A DNA stretch of 37,764 nt from Nocardia cyriacigeorgica NBRC 100375 (GTDB taxonomy: Bacteria > Actinomycetota > Actinomycetes > Mycobacteriales > Mycobacteriaceae): NCBI RefSeq assembly GCF_000308555.1, contig NZ_BAFY01000079.1, positions 1 through 37,764 on the forward strand, in the 5' to 3' direction. The notes below the pieces were generated by a model that did not search any database, was not told the DNA's origin, and saw only the letters and a program-made list of their open reading frames with translations. Of this stretch, positions 1-7,109 are shown piece after piece. How positions within the stretch are numbered: position 1 is the stretch's first letter; each line of letters opens with the position of its first letter. The position numbers and the translations under genes are program-made.

Positions 1-110
1 TTCCTCAACTTCGAAAACTTGGTTATTGGTGTCGCGGCGCGAATCCGGTTGAGGCCGGGCCAGTCCCATCTTCTGCCCTGCGCTGGATCTGCCGCGGGTT
101 CGGCAACGCT

Positions 111-278
111 TCAGTCCGCCGCGCTTACGCCGAATGGCGCGATGAGCGGTTCGGCAAGCACGAACAGCCGCTCGCCGAGAATAGTGTCGACCTGGTGCAG
201 CTCGGTCGGTTCACGCCGGGTACGCCCAAGAATGCCGTCGACGTCAGGCTGGACGCCCATAACCAAAATAGCCCCCAA
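111..278 (-). CDS. Small hypothetical protein (55 aa)
   Basis: I do not recognise this protein. The minus-strand frame closes with TGA at 111 and has high third-position GC, as real genes here do. A TTG start at 278 lies 10 nt after an AAGGAG Shine-Dalgarno; an ATG at 260 is the alternative. The product is acidic to neutral, with the segment DVDGILGRTRREPTELHQVD in its middle and no signal peptide. It may be the tail of a broken gene. Nothing else convincing is seen in bases 1-320. Confidence 0.3.
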   Translation of the reverse strand: MGAILVMGVQPDVDGILGRTRREPTELHQVDTILGERLFVLAEPLIAPFGVSAAD

Positions 279-323
279 CCAGTGGAGGCTCCTTCGTACT
301 ACCTTGACCGACTCACTCGCCCA

Positions 324-346
324 CCGTGACGTTTTTCGTGTCACGG
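324..346 (-). terminator. Hairpin terminator downstream of the tRNA remnant
   Basis: A perfect 7-bp stem CCGTGAC/GTCACGG encloses a 9-nt T-rich loop. It lies 17 bp beyond the CCA end of the tRNA fragment, on the strand the tRNA would be read from, so it is probably the original terminator of that tRNA gene. Confidence 0.5.
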
Positions 347-363
347 TTTGAGTAAGCCCGTCA

Positions 364-413
364 TGGTGGGGCGGGCGGGGCTCGAACCCACGACCAATGG
401 ATTATGAGTCCAC
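364..413 (-). pseudogene. 3' half of a tRNA(CAU) gene (Met or Ile2), probable displaced att site
   Basis: Read on the minus strand, this holds a 5-bp anticodon stem with loop CTCATAA (anticodon CAU), a variable region, a T arm with loop TTCGAGC, the 3' acceptor strand CCGCCCC, discriminator A and an encoded CCA. The 5' acceptor strand and D arm are missing: the next bases do not form GGGGCGG or a D loop. A tRNA cut just before the anticodon stem is the usual scar of tyrosine-integrase insertion. By the polarity of such events, the inserted DNA would lie on the high-coordinate side, with the whole tRNA further right. No second copy is seen in this window. Confidence 0.65.
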
Positions 414-476
414 GGCTCGCACTCCGGCCCGATTTGTATGGGGGGTGGTGCGATTTGCCGCTGGGGTGATTTCGAC

Positions 477-501
477 TTGAGTCTCCACAAGGGGGAGAGT
501 G
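477..501 (+). promoter_or_regulatory. Putative MerR operator/promoter
   Basis: TTGAGT (477-482) runs into the inverted repeat TCTCC (482-486) / GGAGA (494-498), the arrangement of MerR-family operators that sit in the spacer of their own promoter. A -10 placed 19 bp after the -35 would be CAGCCT, which is poor, so the call rests on the palindrome and on the MerR gene that follows. Confidence 0.4.
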
Positions 502-514
502 CAGCCTTGTGGTC

Positions 515-1490
515 ATGGACGACGAGAACCTCCTCACGATCGGCGCTCTGGCTGCGCGGACCGGATTGTCGGTGAAGACCATTCGGTTCTATTCCGATCG
601 GGGGATCGTTCCGGCGACCTGTCACAGCCCGGCTGGTTACCGCTTGTACGACATGGATGCCCTGGCTCGCTTGGAGCTGGTTCGAACGCTGCGCGAGCTG
701 GATATTGATCTGGCCACGATCCGGCGCGTACTGGCGCGGGAGACCTCGCTGGCCAAGGTCGCCGCAGCGCACGCGGCGGCGCTCGGTGTGCAAATCCGGA
801 CGCTGCGTTTGCGGCGTGCGGTGTTGGCGGCGGTAGCGAAACGGGAATCGAATTCTCAGGAGATGAGTCCGATGCACAAACTGGTGAAACCTGTCCGACG
901 CCGAACGACGCCGCGTCATTCACGATTTCATCGACGACACGTTCGGCAGTGCCGATGCCAATCCGGCCGTGGTCGATCTGCTGCGCTCGAGCATGCCGGA
1001 ACTCCCCGAAGATGCCACCGTCGAGCAGGTCGAGGCGTGGATGGAGCTGGTGGAGTTGATGCAGGACGCCGGCTTCCGGGCGGCGGTGCGCCGCATGGCC
1101 GAGTATCAGGCGGCCCAACGCGCCGACGGAGACGCCACCGGGCTGCATCACGACCTGACCGAGGCTGTGCGCCAGGAGGTGGGCCGTGCGCTGGCGGCCG
1201 GGCTCGCACCGGATTCCGACCAAGCCGGTCCCATCGTCGCCACGCTCACCGCCCGCTACGCCGAGACATTCGGCAAGGCCGATGACAACCAGTTGAAGGC
1301 GTGGATCCTCGAACGGCTCGAGGTCGCCGACGACCCCCGCGTCACGCGGTACTTGCAGCTGGTGGCCGTGATCAATGGCTGGCCTGCGCTCCCGGATCTG
1401 GAACCGGTCTTCACCTGGTTCGGCCAGGCTCTGCGCAACTACTTCCACCGCCTGTCGGATTCCGGGCCCGCCCGATCGTCTAATGGATGA
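515..1490 (+). pseudogene. MerR-family regulator, frameshifted
   Basis: The N-terminal frame shows a MerR winged helix (LLTIGALAARTGLSVKTIRF, then SPAGYRLYD) and a helical dimerisation segment. The reading frame breaks near base 890. After MHKLVK the natural continuation LSDAERRRVIHDFIDD is found one frame later, so one extra C (around 890-891) splits the gene. The second frame continues to TGA at 1490 with a helical effector domain that I do not recognise. Start is ATG 515; GTG 509 is possible. It lies 15 bp before the DGPF gene and may head that operon. The shift could be a true mutation or a sequencing error. Confidence 0.7.
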
Positions 1491-1505
1491 AGGAGGTGAA
1501 CCGGC

Positions 1506-1850
1506 ATGAAATACGTGCTGATGTTCTGCGAGACCGAGGAGTGGGACAAGCGCTGGGAGGCGATGGATCAAGAGGAGCGGGATCGGGGGTTCGGGCAGGT
1601 GCAGGAGTGGTTGGCGCGGTATTCGGACAAGATTCTGCACAACCGGAAGCTGGCCGAGGCCGATACGGCCACCACTGTGCGGCTCGATGCCGAGGGGGAG
1701 CCGTTGATCACCGACGGGCCGTTTGTGGAGGGCAAGGAGGTGGTGAGCGGGTATGTCGAGGTCGACGTGGCCGACCTGGATGAGGCGCTGGCCATGGCGC
1801 GGACCTGGCCGGGGTGTCCGCTGGTCGAGATCCGGCCGGTCTTGATGTGA
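1506..1850 (+). CDS. DGPF-domain (YCII-related) protein
   Basis: This 114-aa protein starts MKYVLMFC and carries the DGPF signature at residues 70-73 (ITDGPFVEGKEVVSGY), which defines this YCII-related group. Members have a ferredoxin-like fold; their biochemical role is not settled. A strong AGGAGGTGAA Shine-Dalgarno lies just before the ATG. Its TGA overlaps the GTG of the downstream sigma factor, so the two are translationally coupled. DGPF proteins are the standard genomic partners of ECF42 sigma factors, and the pairing supports both calls. Confidence 0.88.
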   Translation: MKYVLMFCETEEWDKRWEAMDQEERDRGFGQVQEWLARYSDKILHNRKLAEADTATTVRLDAEGEPLITDGPFVEGKEVVSGYVEVDVADLDEALAMARTWPGCPLVEIRPVLM

Positions 1851-3067
1851 CCGAGCCGGCGGCGGCTGACGTGCTCGCGGCGGTGGTTCGCGAGCACGGC
1901 AGCAGGCTGGCATCGGCGCTGGTGTCGCTGCTCGGTGATTTCTCCGCCGCCGAGGATCTGGTGGCGGATGCGGTGGAGAAGGCGTTGCGCACCTGGCCGG
2001 TCGACGGGGTGCCGGAGCAACCGCAGGCGTGGCTGTTCACGGTGGCCCGGCGGCGCGGGCTGGATGTGCTGCGGCGCGAGGCGAACTATCGCGACAAGCT
2101 GCGGCAATTGCAGTGGCCGGTGTACGACGAGCCCGATGACCGGCTGCGGCTGATGTTCACCTGCTGCCACCCGGCCCTGTCCCGCGAAGCCCAGGTGGCG
2201 TTGACATTGCGCATGGTGTGCGGACTGAGTACCGCGCAGCTGGCGAAGGCGTTCCTGGTCTCGGAATCGACGGTGTCCCAACGCATCACCCGTGCCAAGC
2301 GCAAGATCGGCCAGGCCGGAATTCCCTACCGCATCCCGGCCGACGACGAGCTGGGCGAGCGGTTGAGCGAGGTGCTGGCGGTCATCTACCTGCTGTTCAA
2401 CGAGGGCTATCTGGCCACCGAGCGCAGCGGGGCCCGCGATCTGGCCGCCGACGCCGAATGGCTGGCCACTCTCACCGACCGTCTGCTGCCGGGCGAACCG
2501 GAGGTCATGGGTCTGCTCGCCCTGATCCGGCTGCACCGCGCCAGGGCCGCCGCCCGCTTTGATGCCGGCGGGCGGATCGTGCTGCTGCGCGATCAGGATC
2601 GCGCGGCCTGGGATCACGCGGCCATCGACCGTGCGATCCGGTTGCTCACCGAGGCCGGCCGGCTGAAACGCCCGGGTCCGTACCAGCTGCAAGCGGCGAT
2701 CGTCGCCTGCCATGCCGAGGCCTCGAGCTGGGACGACACCGATTGGCCGCAGATCGTCGTGCTCTACGACATGTTGCTGCGGTACACGCCCTCACCGGTG
2801 ATCCGCCTGCACCGCGCGATCGCACTCGCCCGCGTCGCGGGACCGCGGGCGGCGCTGGCCCAATTGGACGAGCTGGCCGGCCCGCTGGCGAACTACCACC
2901 TGCTGCACGCCACCCGCGCCGAACTCCTGCGTGAACTCGGCCGCACTGACGACGCCTTCGCCGCCGACCAGCGCGCCCTCACGCTCACCCGCAACCCGGC
3001 CGAACAGGCTGTGCTGGAGGAACGACTCGGCCGGCTGCGGCCCCACGATCTACGAGGACAGCCATGA
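1847..3067 (+). CDS. ECF42-type RNA polymerase sigma factor with long C-terminal extension
   Basis: At 406 aa it is twice the size of a minimal ECF sigma. Sigma-2 covers about residues 10-80 (GDFSAAEDLVADAVEKAL, then AWLFTVARRRGLDVLRRE). Sigma-4 covers about 105-165, with the helix-turn-helix GLSTAQLAKAFLVSESTVSQ. The rest is a helical TPR-like domain with LLFNEGYLATER and IRLHRAIALARV, typical of group ECF42. No anti-sigma gene is present; in this group the C-terminal domain is thought to control activity instead. The GTG at 1847 is chosen because GTGA overlaps the stop of the DGPF gene. It overlaps the next gene by ATGA. Confidence 0.9.
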   Translation: MTEPAAADVLAAVVREHGSRLASALVSLLGDFSAAEDLVADAVEKALRTWPVDGVPEQPQAWLFTVARRRGLDVLRREANYRDKLRQLQWPVYDEPDDRLRLMFTCCHPALSREAQVALTLRMVCGLSTAQLAKAFLVSESTVSQRITRAKRKIGQAGIPYRIPADDELGERLSEVLAVIYLLFNEGYLATERSGARDLAADAEWLATLTDRLLPGEPEVMGLLALIRLHRARAAARFDAGGRIVLLRDQDRAAWDHAAIDRAIRLLTEAGRLKRPGPYQLQAAIVACHAEASSWDDTDWPQIVVLYDMLLRYTPSPVIRLHRAIALARVAGPRAALAQLDELAGPLANYHLLHATRAELLRELGRTDDAFAADQRALTLTRNPAEQAVLEERLGRLRPHDLRGQP

Positions 3068-3679
3068 ACGTCATCGATATGGCTCGCGCCGAGCGAGCCG
3101 ATTTCGCCGAACTGCTGGAAACCCTGTCACCGCAACAGTGGAACGCACCGTCGCTGTGTGCGGGCTGGCGGGTGCGCGACGTCGCCGCGCATGTGATCAG
3201 CTACGACCATCTCGACCAGGCCGGCCTGGCGAAGCGATTCGCCAAAGGCATGTTCTTCCGGTCCAACGAGGTCGGCGTCGCCGAATTCCGGGACCTGACC
3301 ACCGAGGAACTGCTCGACCGGTTCCGCGCATCTCCAACCGCGCGGACTGACCGCGGGTTTCGGCGGGATGATCGCCTTGGTCGACGGCACCATCCACCAT
3401 CAAGACATCCGGCGGCCCCTCGGCCTGCCGCGCACCATCCCACCGGAGCGGCTGCGATACGTGCTGGATCGCACGCCGACCAACCCGCGGCTGGGCGCCT
3501 GGCGCCGGATCCGCGGGCTGCGGCTGCGCGCCACCGATATCGACTGGTCGAGGGGCTCGGGGGCCGAGGTGGTGGGCCCGGGCGAGGCATTGCTGATGGC
3601 GATTTCCGGCCGGCGCGGGATCGTCGGCGAACTGGACGGACCGGGCCGGGCGATCCTGGCGGCGCGCATCGGCGGCTGA
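3064..3679 (+). pseudogene. Maleylpyruvate-isomerase-family (mycothiol-dependent, DinB-like) protein, frameshifted
   Basis: The first frame gives an MDMPI N-terminal domain: MARAERADFAELLETLSPQQW, then the motif LCAGWRVRDVAAHV. Near base 3330 the frame is lost after LLDRFR. The expected continuation HLQPRGLTAGFGGMIALVDG, then TIHHQDIRRPLG, lies in the next frame and runs to TGA 3679, implying loss of about two bases. Metal-binding DinB-fold proteins of this family often use mycothiol, the thiol of actinomycetes. It is the last gene of the ECF42 operon (ATGA overlap). Either the gene is decayed or the assembly has an indel. Confidence 0.7.
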
Positions 3680-3764
3680 GCGCGACCGAGGCGACACGCG
3701 TCGCGATCGGTCGGGCTGGGCGATCGGGGCCGCCTACCGTGGACGAAAACCCGAAGGAGCCACC

Positions 3765-4184
3765 GTGAAACCTCGTCATCTCGTGGCCGGTGCGGCGCTC
3801 GCCGCGGCGGCCGTCTGTCTCGCGCCCGCCGTCGCGTCCGCCGACGATCCGGAATTCCCGCGCAACGGAGTCATCCCGCCGGGGACCTACCACATCATCC
3901 GGCACCCCTCCAACGTCGTCGGATCTCCGCTGGAGAACTGCGACCTCCGGGTATTCGTGGACGGTGCGAATGTCGAGCTGGCGTGCCCGACGTTCAGCCG
4001 GGCCGGGCATCAGCGGCCGGTCGGGACCGACGAAACGTATGTGACCTTCGATTTCGTGCCGATCGGACTGGATCTGCGTGATATCGACCCGCGTCAGGGG
4101 CATTGGATCGGGACGATCAATATCGCCGGCACACCGCTCGCCGCGCCGTACCCGCTGGCCGGGGTGACGCTGCAACGGCGCTGA
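3765..4184 (+). CDS. Small exported protein
   Basis: The 139-aa product has a Sec signal peptide: K/R at residues 2-4, a hydrophobic stretch to about residue 22, then AVASA with predicted cleavage after residue 26. The mature part (about 113 aa) looks beta-rich and has two cysteines (ENCDLRVFVD and ELACPTF), which may form a disulphide. I do not recognise the family. GTG 3765 has an AAGGAG Shine-Dalgarno 6 nt upstream. A strong terminator follows. Confidence 0.75.
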   Translation: MKPRHLVAGAALAAAAVCLAPAVASADDPEFPRNGVIPPGTYHIIRHPSNVVGSPLENCDLRVFVDGANVELACPTFSRAGHQRPVGTDETYVTFDFVPIGLDLRDIDPRQGHWIGTINIAGTPLAAPYPLAGVTLQRR

Positions 4185-4200
4185 TCGACAACACTTCGGT

Positions 4201-4236
4201 GGGCGATCACCGGCGCAGCTCGCCCGGTGATCGCCC
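4201..4236 (+). terminator. Strong hairpin terminator
   Basis: A perfect 13-bp stem (4201-4213 pairing with 4224-4236) has a 10-nt loop, starting 17 bp after the stop at 4184. The bases from 4237 to 4469 hold no gene I can support. Confidence 0.65.
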
Positions 4237-4469
4237 ATCGGCATGCTCAGCTCATGAGCGGCGGCGTGCAGTTCGCCGACCGGTTTGCCCAGAACTCGAG
4301 AACCCCTACCGCACCAGAGGTGTCGAACGTTCTCGACCTGGCCCTGCACCGGCGGCACTCGTTCTATGGGCGGGACAGCGCGCGGCTGCTCAACGGTGAA
4401 GGCGTGATCGCGCTGTCTTAAGTCGGCGCGATGGCGTGATTGCGCGCCGCGGACGGTCGAAACGTCTGC

Positions 4470-4973
4470 TCACCCGCGATTGCTGGGTCGGCCCGTCGGC
4501 GCGGATTCCCGGCGTGTGGTGACGCCGGCGTCGATTGCCGCCTCGACCTCGTCGACAGCCGTGCGGATCATGGCGCCGTATTCGTCATCGCGCAGGGCAC
4601 TCAGATGGCGGCGGGCCGCCTCGACCTGGCTGCGGGCGGCGTCGAAGGAGGCGAGGCGCCGGTAGTTGTCGGCGAGGTTGAGATGCAGTGACGGGAAGAA
4701 GCCGCGGACCTCGAGGGCGGCGTCGAATTCCTTTGTCCGGGTGTCGGTGAGCGCTTCGGCGGCATCCAGCGCGCGGACATCCCAGGTCAGTGCCTCGGCG
4801 GGATCGTCGTGCAGGTCGGCGAGGTAGTGGGCGAGGGTGCAGCGGTGCAACGGGTCGCCCTGCGGGCCGAGGTCGGCCCAGAGTTCGGTGAGCGCTGTGC
4901 GGGCACCCGCGCCGTCGCCGGCGCGGCCGCGGCTGACGGCGTCGGTGATGGCGGCCATGGTCGGATCGGTCAT
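4470..4973 (-). CDS. Helical TPR-like hypothetical protein, coupled to the MerR-clamp gene
   Basis: This 167-aa acidic all-helical protein contains repeat-like helices: TALTELWADLGPQ, then CTLAHYLADLHDDPAEALTWDVRALDAAEAL and LHLNLADNYRRLASFDAARSQVEAARRHL. These resemble tetratricopeptide hairpins, a protein-protein interaction fold. Its ATG (4973) overlaps the stop of the upstream MerR-clamp gene by ATGA, so the two are co-translated and probably work together. No catalytic motif is visible. Confidence 0.75.
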   Translation of the reverse strand: MTDPTMAAITDAVSRGRAGDGAGARTALTELWADLGPQGDPLHRCTLAHYLADLHDDPAEALTWDVRALDAAEALTDTRTKEFDAALEVRGFFPSLHLNLADNYRRLASFDAARSQVEAARRHLSALRDDEYGAMIRTAVDEVEAAIDAGVTTRRESAPTGRPSNRG

Positions 4974-6082
4974 GCGGGATTCTCCTCGGAGTCGGTGGAA
5001 AGCCGGGTCGGCATGGCGAGCGTGGTCAGATCGCCGTCGGTGGCAGAACGGATGACGACGGGCAGGTCGGGTGCGGCGATGTCGAGCATGATGTCGGGGC
5101 CGACGGCGGTGGTGAGGGCGGGGCACAGGGTGGCGCGAGCGAATGCCAGCGCGGTATCCGGCCCGCTCACCATCGCGGGGATGGTGACAGCGGGCGTCGG
5201 ACTGCCGCCGCCGGGCGTGCGCGCGTGGTCGGCGGTGCGGACGGCGCCCGCGCCAACTGTCACCGCGCCTGCGCGTGCCGATAAACGCAGCACGTCTGCA
5301 CCGGATTCGACGGCTCCGATCAGCTCACCGCGCCCCACGATCACCCGCGTCCGCACCGGCGCAAGCTCCGACAGCAGTGTCCGGTAGTCCGGGAACTGCT
5401 CCTCGATGGTCGCGCAGCGGTGCTCGGCCCCACCGCTGCTCAGGTGCACGGCACCGGCGCGCGGGCTCAGCGCGACATCGGCCTGGGCAGTCATCCAGGG
5501 CACGGCTTGTGCCAGCTCGTCGCCGTCCACCACCCGCGACCAGCTCGCCCCCGTCCACGACCGCGGCACGAGTGTGCGAGTGGTCAGCCGGTACCGATCG
5601 GTGGCGGTGAGGACGACGGCCTCGCGCGCGGCTTCGATGAAAATACCGGTGAGCACCCGGAACTCGCCGTCGCGCGCGAGCGCCGATCCGACCTGCCCGA
5701 TCGCCTCCGCCAGCAACACGCCCGGCAGGCACACGCGAGGCTGGGCTGCGAGCTCGGATTTGATCGCGGCCGCCATCGCCGCGGCTTCCTCGGCCCGGCG
5801 CGCCATCGCGTCCACATGCTCGTCGAGCAGCCGCGTCGCCTCGTCCGATTCGGCGGACAGGATGGCGGCGACCGTGTCGAGCCCGATGCCGATATCGCGC
5901 AGCTTACGGATGAGCACCGCGCGTTCGCGCTGGTCGTCGGTGTAGTAGCGATAGCCGGTGGTGGCATCGACCTCGGCGGGCACCAGCAGTCCGCAGTCGT
6001 CGTAGAACCGCAACGCGCTCGGCGTCAGCCCGCACGCGCGCGCCAGCACCCCGATGGTGATCAGTTGCCTGTCCGCAGTCAC
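4970..6082 (-). CDS. MerR-family regulator fused to a DnaN (sliding-clamp)-like domain
   Basis: Residues about 6-75 form a MerR winged helix (ITIGVLARACGLTPSALRFY; TTGYRYYTDDQ), followed by a coiled coil to about 115. The remaining 250 residues resemble the DNA polymerase III beta clamp: VLTATDRYRLTTRTLVP matches the clamp's ATDRYRL signature, and FPDYRTLLSEL followed by GRGELIGAVE matches its middle domain. I start it at GTG 6082 (VTADRQLITIG): a MerR-type promoter lies directly upstream and its predicted transcript begins at this GTG. A longer TTG start at 6103 would fall inside the operator. Known relatives are often annotated as DNA polymerase III beta family protein, but the head domain argues for a transcription regulator. 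Confidence 0.85.
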   Translation of the reverse strand: MTADRQLITIGVLARACGLTPSALRFYDDCGLLVPAEVDATTGYRYYTDDQRERAVLIRKLRDIGIGLDTVAAILSAESDEATRLLDEHVDAMARRAEEAAAMAAAIKSELAAQPRVCLPGVLLAEAIGQVGSALARDGEFRVLTGIFIEAAREAVVLTATDRYRLTTRTLVPRSWTGASWSRVVDGDELAQAVPWMTAQADVALSPRAGAVHLSSGGAEHRCATIEEQFPDYRTLLSELAPVRTRVIVGRGELIGAVESGADVLRLSARAGAVTVGAGAVRTADHARTPGGGSPTPAVTIPAMVSGPDTALAFARATLCPALTTAVGPDIMLDIAAPDLPVVIRSATDGDLTTLAMPTRLSTDSEENPA

Positions 6083-6088
6083 CCGGCC

Positions 6089-6119
6089 ATCATCGGCCTT
6101 CAACCAACTCGAAGGTCAA
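6089..6119 (-). promoter_or_regulatory. MerR-type promoter with 19-bp spacer; leaderless GTG
   Basis: On the minus strand, -35 TTGACC (6119-6114) and -10 GATGAT (6094-6089) are exactly 19 bp apart. The palindrome CCTTC (6097-6101) / GAAGG (6111-6115) lies in the spacer. Overlong spacing with a palindrome between the hexamers is the hallmark of MerR-activated promoters. Transcription would begin about 7 nt after the -10, at or next to GTG 6082. Confidence 0.75.
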
Positions 6120-6165
6120 GCCCACCCGGCGACGAGGACCGCCGGGTGCGCGCAGGTGCGCGGAA

Positions 6166-6453
6166 TCAGCCGATGACGGCGTTCATGATGGTGCCCGCGC
6201 TGGTGGCGACCACACCACCGATCATGGCGCCGGCGACCATCTTCGGCGACTCCAGACCGCCGCCGGTCCACTTCTCCCAGGCGAATTTGCCGCCCGCGTA
6301 GATGATGCCGCAGACCCCGGACAGCAGCACGAACCAGGTCAGGTACCGGACGAGTTGGAGAATCTTGTCCGACATCGGCGGCGCTTCGGGAGTGGGGTTG
6401 CCGATTTGCGCGACGGTGTCGTAAACGGCGGCCAGGATCATCTCGCTGCTCAC
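6166..6453 (-). CDS. Small two-helix membrane protein (paralogue A)
   Basis: The 95-aa protein has a roughly 30-residue N-terminal part, a first hydrophobic segment (LVRYLTWFVLLSGVCGIIYA), a short loop with FAWEKWTGGGLESPK, and a second hydrophobic segment (MVAGAMIGGVVATSAGTI). It is closely related to the divergent gene at 6717-7007. The topology resembles small pilin or holin-like proteins, but there is no signal peptide and no secretion gene nearby, so function is unknown. Confidence 0.75.
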   Translation of the reverse strand: MSSEMILAAVYDTVAQIGNPTPEAPPMSDKILQLVRYLTWFVLLSGVCGIIYAGGKFAWEKWTGGGLESPKMVAGAMIGGVVATSAGTIMNAVIG

Positions 6454-6716
6454 TCTGGTTCGGGGTGGGCGGGAACTCTTCGCACAAATCGTATCCGGTC
6501 GATCCGCCGATCGCAGTCACGTGGCCCTGAACTGGCGTTTTCGCGTCGCGGCGGTGGTCAAAACCGCTGTGTGCCAACACTTGCGGTACCCGATGAGGCT
6601 CCGGGATGATGGAGGGCGCGGGGGACACCGCCGAACGCGTCGATTCGCTTGGTGCGGAACGTTTTACGTCCCTGCGCAGTGGATATCGGTTCGGTTGCAC
6701 GGGAGAGGGTAGGGAC

Positions 6717-7007
6717 GTGAGTATCTCGACGTCACTGGTGGACACGGTCACGACGCTCGCGCAGATGAGTGACCCCACGCCCGAGCCACCGCCGCTGGCC
6801 GACAAGGCGCAGCAGTTCGTCCGGTATGCCACCTGGCTTGCCATGCTGTCGGGCATCATCAGCATCGTGTACGCGGGCGGCCGGTTCGCCTGGGAGAAAT
6901 GGAGCGGTGGTTCCTTGCAGTCGCCGAAGATGGTCGCCGGCGCGATGATCGGCGGCACGGTCGCCACCAGTGCGGGCACCATCATGAACGCCGTGCTCGG
7001 CACCTGA
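6717..7007 (+). CDS. Small two-helix membrane protein (paralogue B)
   Basis: The 96-aa product mirrors the preceding gene on the other strand. The blocks YAGGRFAWEKWSGGSLQSPK, then MVAGAMIGGTVATSAGTIMN, differ from paralogue A by only a few residues, while the N-terminal 30 residues diverge more. GTG 6717 is chosen because a purine-rich GGGAGAGGGTAGGG stretch precedes it and the homology begins there; the upstream extension of the frame has no counterpart in A. The 263-bp gap between the pair would hold divergent promoters. Confidence 0.8.
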   Translation: MSISTSLVDTVTTLAQMSDPTPEPPPLADKAQQFVRYATWLAMLSGIISIVYAGGRFAWEKWSGGSLQSPKMVAGAMIGGTVATSAGTIMNAVLGT

Positions 7008-7109
7008 GCTCCTGCGGACGTGATGCCGGCCTGAGTCGGCAAATCGGTGGCTATACTTCCTCGCGTATCTCTCCACCTCCGGCGATCTCGGAAAGCAGGG
7101 AGTTCGGCG

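Noticed and set aside
1..320. 110-residue plus-strand ORF at 19-351
   Set aside because: Low-complexity Ser/Arg-rich translation with no ribosome site; the opposite frame is the better, though weak, candidate.
4227..4421. 64-residue plus-strand ORF after the secreted protein
   Set aside because: It begins inside a strong terminator hairpin, has no ribosome site and no recognisable motif.
5420..6301. 293-residue plus-strand ORF
   Set aside because: It is antisense to the MerR-clamp gene and the small membrane protein.
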